From Bacillota bacterium (lineage in GTDB: Bacteria > Bacillota > Clostridia > Acetivibrionales > DTU013): a stretch of 19,098 nucleotides of DNA. The stretch is from positions 1 to 19,098 of the forward strand of contig JAEYON010000161.1 of assembly GCA_023411645.1 (NCBI GenBank), read 5' to 3'. The position numbers and the translations under genes are program-made. This document shows positions 15,391-19,098 of the stretch, one piece after another. A model generated the notes under the pieces. That model made no database searches and was not told where the DNA came from. It was given only the letters and a program-made list of their open reading frames with translations. Positions within the stretch are counted from its first letter, which is position 1. Every line of letters starts with the position of its first letter.

Positions 15391-15649
15391 GACTGTGAAG
15401 GGAAGAGTAACTCGATCGTCTAAAGTCTCAGAGAGCCGGAAACAGGTGAAAGTCCGGTACAAGGGCATCGAATGAAGAACATCCCGGAGTCGCTGACCGA
15501 AAGTATTAACAAGTAGGCTCAGCCGCAAGCGGCGCGTTATTGCCGCAAACCATAGTGTTAATGAGTGGGCTGTGTCTGCAGCCTATTTGGGTGGTACCGC
15601 GGAAGCAGAGCCTTTCGTCCCAATGAAGGGGACGATGTGCTCTTTTTTT
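15391..15649 (+). ncRNA. T-box leader, probable tRNA-Asn specificity
   Basis: A tRNA-sensing transcription-attenuation leader. Stem I is clear: GGGA (15400-15403) pairs with TCCC (15482-15485), and TCGAT (15412-15416) with ATCGA (15467-15471), leaving an internal loop with AGAGTAAC on one side and ATGAAGAACA on the other. The codon next to the lower helix, followed by the conserved A, is AAC (15478-15480), an Asn specifier. The distal arm CAGAGAGCCGGA/TCCGGT is typical. The T-box motif TTGGGTGGTACCGCGG is at 15587-15602 and precedes the terminator. Uncharged tRNA would favour the antiterminator. The base after TGG is T, which would pair with an A73 discriminator or wobble with G73. Confidence 0.93.
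15608..15649 (+). terminator. T-box intrinsic terminator
   Basis: GAGC (15608-15611) with GCTC (15639-15642) and TCGTCCC (15615-15621) with GGGACGA (15629-15635) build the stem; seven T residues follow at 15643-15649. The left arm is also needed for the antiterminator, so the two folds exclude each other. Confidence 0.9.
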
Positions 15650-15731
15650 ATAACATCTCCCAACAGTCAAGTATATACATTGAAAAAGATTCAGGATGAC
15701 AAGTTTTTCACATGTATTACCTTTACTAGCT

Positions 15732-15777
15732 GTTGAACAAATTCAATTTATACCATATCCAGAATTATTTGTTCAAC
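15732..15777 (+). repeat. perfect 11-bp inverted repeat between T-box terminator and aspS
   Basis: GTTGAACAAAT (15732-15742) and ATTTGTTCAAC (15767-15777) are perfectly complementary around a 24-base A/T-rich loop, ending 27 bases before the aspS start. No T-run follows. It may be an mRNA processing or stability structure, an operator, or the trace of a small element. The rest of 15650-15731 has only a weaker TGAAAAA/TTTTTCA repeat (15681-15687, 15704-15710). Confidence 0.5.
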
Positions 15778-15804
15778 TTATATAACTGAGAATGGAGGAA
15801 TGTT

Positions 15805-17889
15805 ATGAAGCGAACAGAATACTGCGGTGCATTCAGAGAGAAAGACATCGGAAAGTCCGTAACCGTTATGGGCTGGGTTCAGACCAAACGAGACATGGGC
15901 GGAGTGATATTTGTCGATCTGCGAGATCGCGAGGGCATCCTGCAGGTTGTATTCAATGTACAAGCGCTGACCTCTGAGGATTTTTCAATTGCAGAGCGTC
16001 TCAGAAGTGAAACAGTCATCTGTGTCAGCGGTGAAATCCGACTGCGTGATGATGATACTCGAAATCCCCGGTTGAAAACTGGGACGATCGAACTGGCGGC
16101 CCATCAAATCAAAGTGATTAGTGAATCAGAACCTGTCCCCTTTTCTATTGAAGAAGGAGTTAAGGTTCGTGAGGATTTACGTCTGAAATACCGTTATCTT
16201 GATATTCGCAGACCTGAAATGTTGGAAAATCTTCGGTACCGCCATCAAGTTTCCAGAGCTGTCCGTGAATATCTGGATAACGAGGGCTTTATTGAGGTGG
16301 AAACACCGATCCTGACCAAAAGCACCCCGGAGGGAGCCAGGGATTATCTCGTTCCTAGCCGTGTGTATCCCGGCACCTTTTATGCACTGCCCCAATCACC
16401 GCAAATATTCAAGCAGCTTTTAATGGTAGGCGGTATCGATAAGTATTATCAGATTGCCCGCTGTTTCCGCGACGAAGACCTGCGGGCCGACCGACAGCCG
16501 GAATTTACCCAGGTAGATATGGAAATGTCCTTTGTGGAGCAGGAGGATATCCTGCAGCACCTAGAAAAGCTTTTCAAACATATTTTTAAAACCATAAAAG
16601 GAAACGAAATAAAAGAACCCTTTCCCCGCCTGACCTGGCATGAGGCGATGGATCGATATGGAAGTGATAAGCCTGATCTGCGTTTTGATCTGCCCATAAC
16701 AGACCTGACCGAGCTGATGCGTCACTGTGGCTTTTCTGTTTTCCGTACGGCAGTAGAGCACGGTGGAATGGTACGCGCCATCAATGTCAAAGGCTGCGCA
16801 GACTGGTCGCGAAGCACCATTGAAGATCTTACTCAAAGGGCTCTCTCCTTTGGTGCAAAGGGAATGGCCTGGATCGCCATAAAGGAGGACGAGGAGCTTT
16901 ATTCCGTCCTGACCAAGTACTTTACCCAGGAGGAAATGAGCAGTTTACTAGAAGCTGTTGATGGCAAGCCCGGCGATATTATTCTGTTCTGCGCAGACAA
17001 GTATGACGTCGTCTGCCGAACCTTGGGCGGACTGCGCAATTATCTGGCTGACCTGCTGGAGCTACGCAGTGCAGATGATTATAAGTTTTTATTCGTCACC
17101 GGCTTCCCTCAGTTTGAATACTCAGAAGAAGAAAAACGTTATATCGCCACACACCATCCCTTTACCATGCCCTATCCTGAGGATGTACCCTATCTTACCA
17201 GCGATCCGGCAAGTGTCCGTTCACAAGCCTACGACGTAGTTCTTAACGGAATTGAGTTGGGAAGTGGCAGTATCAGAATTCATAAACAAGAACTCCAGCA
17301 GAAGATGTTTGAGGCACTTGGGTTCACACCTGAAGAAGCAAGAGAACGATTTGGCTTCATGATTGATGCATTCAAGTACGGAACTCCGCCCCACGGAGGC
17401 TTTGCCTTCGGACTTGACCGCCTTGTCATGCTGATGACCGGAGCACAATCTCTTCGTGAAATCATTGCATTCCCTAAAATAAAAGACGCCTCCTGCCCGC
17501 TGACCGACGCCCCAGGCCTTGTCGACCCGGCACAGCTTGAAATTCTGGGTCTTAATTTGTCAAGTACCCAAGCCGCCGGTGAGACCCATAAAACAAAACA
17601 AGTACCAGCGCCCAGTATTAACGTGGATAATGTAGCCACTCTTGCAAAGCTTGATCTGACTGATGAGGAAAAGACATCCATGGCGCGTGAAATGCAGGAC
17701 ATTATCACGTTTGCGAACCAGTTAAACCAGGTGGATACCACCGGCATTCAGATCACAGCCCATGTGATGCCCATTGAAAACGTTTTTCGGCAGGATTTCC
17801 CAATTACAGTGTTTACGCGGGAAGAACTATTGGAAAACGCGCCGCAGAAGCAGAACGGGTACATTTTTGTACCGCAGGTCGTTGAATAG
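15805..17889 (+). CDS. aspS-gatC: aspartyl-tRNA synthetase fused to amidotransferase subunit GatC
   Basis: Residues 1 to about 585 are a bacterial-type AspRS: an anticodon-binding OB fold (about 1-105), class II motif 1 near 161-181, motif 2 CFRDEDLRADRQPEFTQ at 220-236, the GAD insertion (about 300-410) and motif 3 GGFAFGLDRLVMLM at 531-544. A linker of about 15-20 residues (STQAAGETHKTKQVPAPS) leads into a complete GatC at about 604-694, with VATLAKLDLTDEEK, the LNQVDT segment, PIENVFRQD and a terminal GYIFVPQVVE. GatC is the small clamp subunit of the GatCAB Asp/Glu-tRNA amidotransferase. AspRS alone is about 590 residues, so the extra 105 are accounted for. Start ATG has GGAGGA five bases upstream. 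The fusion, the Asn T-box and gatA downstream suggest a non-discriminating AspRS that makes Asp-tRNA(Asn) for amidation. Confidence 0.93.
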   Translation: MKRTEYCGAFREKDIGKSVTVMGWVQTKRDMGGVIFVDLRDREGILQVVFNVQALTSEDFSIAERLRSETVICVSGEIRLRDDDTRNPRLKTGTIELAAHQIKVISESEPVPFSIEEGVKVREDLRLKYRYLDIRRPEMLENLRYRHQVSRAVREYLDNEGFIEVETPILTKSTPEGARDYLVPSRVYPGTFYALPQSPQIFKQLLMVGGIDKYYQIARCFRDEDLRADRQPEFTQVDMEMSFVEQEDILQHLEKLFKHIFKTIKGNEIKEPFPRLTWHEAMDRYGSDKPDLRFDLPITDLTELMRHCGFSVFRTAVEHGGMVRAINVKGCADWSRSTIEDLTQRALSFGAKGMAWIAIKEDEELYSVLTKYFTQEEMSSLLEAVDGKPGDIILFCADKYDVVCRTLGGLRNYLADLLELRSADDYKFLFVTGFPQFEYSEEEKRYIATHHPFTMPYPEDVPYLTSDPASVRSQAYDVVLNGIELGSGSIRIHKQELQQKMFEALGFTPEEARERFGFMIDAFKYGTPPHGGFAFGLDRLVMLMTGAQSLREIIAFPKIKDASCPLTDAPGLVDPAQLEILGLNLSSTQAAGETHKTKQVPAPSINVDNVATLAKLDLTDEEKTSMAREMQDIITFANQLNQVDTTGIQITAHVMPIENVFRQDFPITVFTREELLENAPQKQNGYIFVPQVVE

Positions 17890-17905
17890 GAGAGGAGGAG
17901 CACAG

Positions 17906-19098
17906 ATGGCCGATAAAACGATAAGGGAAACAGCTGAAAAGGTTACGGAAAGGGCTGCTGTAAAGAGCGCCGGGAAGGTAAAAGAAACAATAACTGATAT
18001 GACCGTCTCTCAGCTGTCTCAGCTTTTACAGGAAAAGGTGATTTCCTCCGCTGAGGTAGTTGAAGCTTATCTTGATAGAATCATACTTAAAGAGCCGGAT
18101 ATTCAGGCTTATATAACAGTTGCCTCCGAGTTGGCCCGGAAGCAGGCCGACAGGGTGGATCAACTGCGTGCGGACGGCTGGGAATTGCCCCCGCTGGCAG
18201 GTATTCCCGCAGCAATCAAGGATAATATCTGTACCAAAGGTATTACAACCACATGTGCATCAAAAATGCTGGAGCATTTCGTCCCTCCATATGACGCCAC
18301 AGTCATGGAAAAGCTGGTGGCGCAGCATGTTGTTGTCCTGGGAAAGCTGAACATGGACGAGTTTGCAATGGGTTCGACTACTGAGAATTCTTATTTTAAA
18401 ATTACACGCAACCCCAGAAATCTAAACTGCGTGCCGGGTGGCAGCTCAGGAGGTGCTGCCGCCGCCGTGGCGGCGGATGAGGCCGCATTCGCCCTGGGTT
18501 CCGATACAGGCGGATCCATCCGCCAACCCGCCTCCTTTTGCGGCGTCGTAGGGATGAAGCCGACCTATGGCTCAGTTTCCCGCTACGGCCTAATCGCCTT
18601 TGCGTCGTCTCTGGATCAGATTGGCCCTGTGACCCGGAGTGTGCGCGATTCCGCTTTGATACTTGGAGCCATCACAGGGCAGGATCACAGAGATACGACC
18701 TCTATAGCCCACCCGACGAAGGATTTTACCGCAGGGTTTGAAGAGGGTGTAAAAGGTCTTCGGGTAGCGTTGCCAAAGGAATATTTCTCAGATGGAGTCG
18801 CATTCGAAGTCAAAAAAGCCGTGCTGGATGCAGCGAAGCAATATGAAAAGCTTGGCGCCAAGGTAGACGAGGTTTCCCTCCCGCACATGAAGCACGCGCT
18901 GCCAGCCTACTATGTCATCTCCGGCGCAGAAGCGTCGTCTAATCTAGCCCGCTTTGATGGCGTGAAATACGGCTATTGCTCAGAAGACAGCGAAGATATC
19001 GACCAGCTTTACAAAAAAACCCGCAGCGAGGGCTTCGGTACAGAAGTGAAGCGGCGGATTATGCTGGGCACCTTTGCGCTCAGTGCGGGGTATTATGA
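17906..19098 (+). CDS. gatA: Asp-tRNA(Asn)/Glu-tRNA(Gln) amidotransferase subunit GatA, 3' end outside the window
   Basis: Glutaminase subunit of GatCAB, an amidase-signature enzyme that releases ammonia from glutamine for transfer to the misacylated tRNA. 397 codons are present with no stop before the window ends; full GatA is about 485 residues. The Ser-cisSer-Lys triad is intact: Lys105 (AAIKDN), Ser180 (PGGSSGG) and Ser204 (DTGGSIRQP). The ATG at 17906 follows GGAGAGGAGGAG and lies 16 bases after the aspS-gatC stop, so the two are one transcript. The catalytic Lys lies about 26 residues later than in typical GatA, because of an extra Lys/Glu-rich N-terminal segment (residues about 1-28), predicted helical. 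gatB is expected downstream. Confidence 0.95.
   Translation, partial: MADKTIRETAEKVTERAAVKSAGKVKETITDMTVSQLSQLLQEKVISSAEVVEAYLDRIILKEPDIQAYITVASELARKQADRVDQLRADGWELPPLAGIPAAIKDNICTKGITTTCASKMLEHFVPPYDATVMEKLVAQHVVVLGKLNMDEFAMGSTTENSYFKITRNPRNLNCVPGGSSGGAAAAVAADEAAFALGSDTGGSIRQPASFCGVVGMKPTYGSVSRYGLIAFASSLDQIGPVTRSVRDSALILGAITGQDHRDTTSIAHPTKDFTAGFEEGVKGLRVALPKEYFSDGVAFEVKKAVLDAAKQYEKLGAKVDEVSLPHMKHALPAYYVISGAEASSNLARFDGVKYGYCSEDSEDIDQLYKKTRSEGFGTEVKRRIMLGTFALSAGYY

Noticed and set aside
1..19098. CRISPR array, tRNA or rRNA genes
   Set aside because: No regularly spaced repeats, cloverleaf with CCA-type end, or rRNA-like sequence was seen on either strand.

Overview
The window looks like a chromosomal segment of an anaerobic, fermentative member of the Clostridia (Firmicutes). 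The evidence is strong purine-rich ribosome binding sites, GTG/TTG starts, an AdhE whose promoter carries two Rex-type redox operators, a T-box leader ahead of an aminoacyl-tRNA synthetase gene, and sugar importer permeases of the LplB/YtcP type encoded without their own ATPase. No rRNA, tRNA, CRISPR array, intact transposase or phage gene was found.

Layout. (1) 14-2267: galE (minus), a divergent cupin/AraC-type regulator (plus) and a convergent CopZ-like metal-binding protein (minus). (2) 2518-5187, minus strand: a three-gene importer of the NMT1/SsuA/ThiY class (ATPase, permease, lipoprotein), read in that order from about 5187 down to 2518; a large A/T-flanked fold-back at 2331-2454 probably ends it. 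(3) 5458-11576, plus strand: a carbohydrate importer operon of two LplB/LplC-type permeases and a large lipoprotein, followed beyond a strong hairpin by a two-TM membrane sensor fused to an AraC DNA-binding domain. It diverges from the second block across a 270-bp region with a good promoter and several palindromes. (4) 11577-12522: a decayed strip with a truncated MutM/Fpg-like glycosylase (N-terminal catalytic half missing), a tiny ORF and a 141-bp element bounded by 21-bp imperfect inverted repeats. (5) 12523-15302, minus: adhE with its promoter and two Rex boxes. (6) 15343-19098, plus: consensus promoter, a T-box leader with a probable asparagine specifier (AAC), an AspRS-GatC fusion and the first 397 codons of gatA, which runs off the window.

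How the genes work together. Block 6 is the most distinctive. An apparently tRNA-Asn-sensing T-box controls an aspartyl-tRNA synthetase whose C-terminus is fused to the GatC subunit of the Asp-tRNA(Asn) amidotransferase, with gatA next. This is the transamidation route to Asn-tRNA(Asn), with the synthetase and the amidotransferase joined covalently. Block 5 couples ethanol formation to the NADH/NAD+ ratio through Rex. Block 3 is a self-contained sensing and uptake unit for an oligosaccharide, needing an ATPase encoded elsewhere. The substrate of block 2 cannot be told from sequence alone; no TPP riboswitch precedes it.
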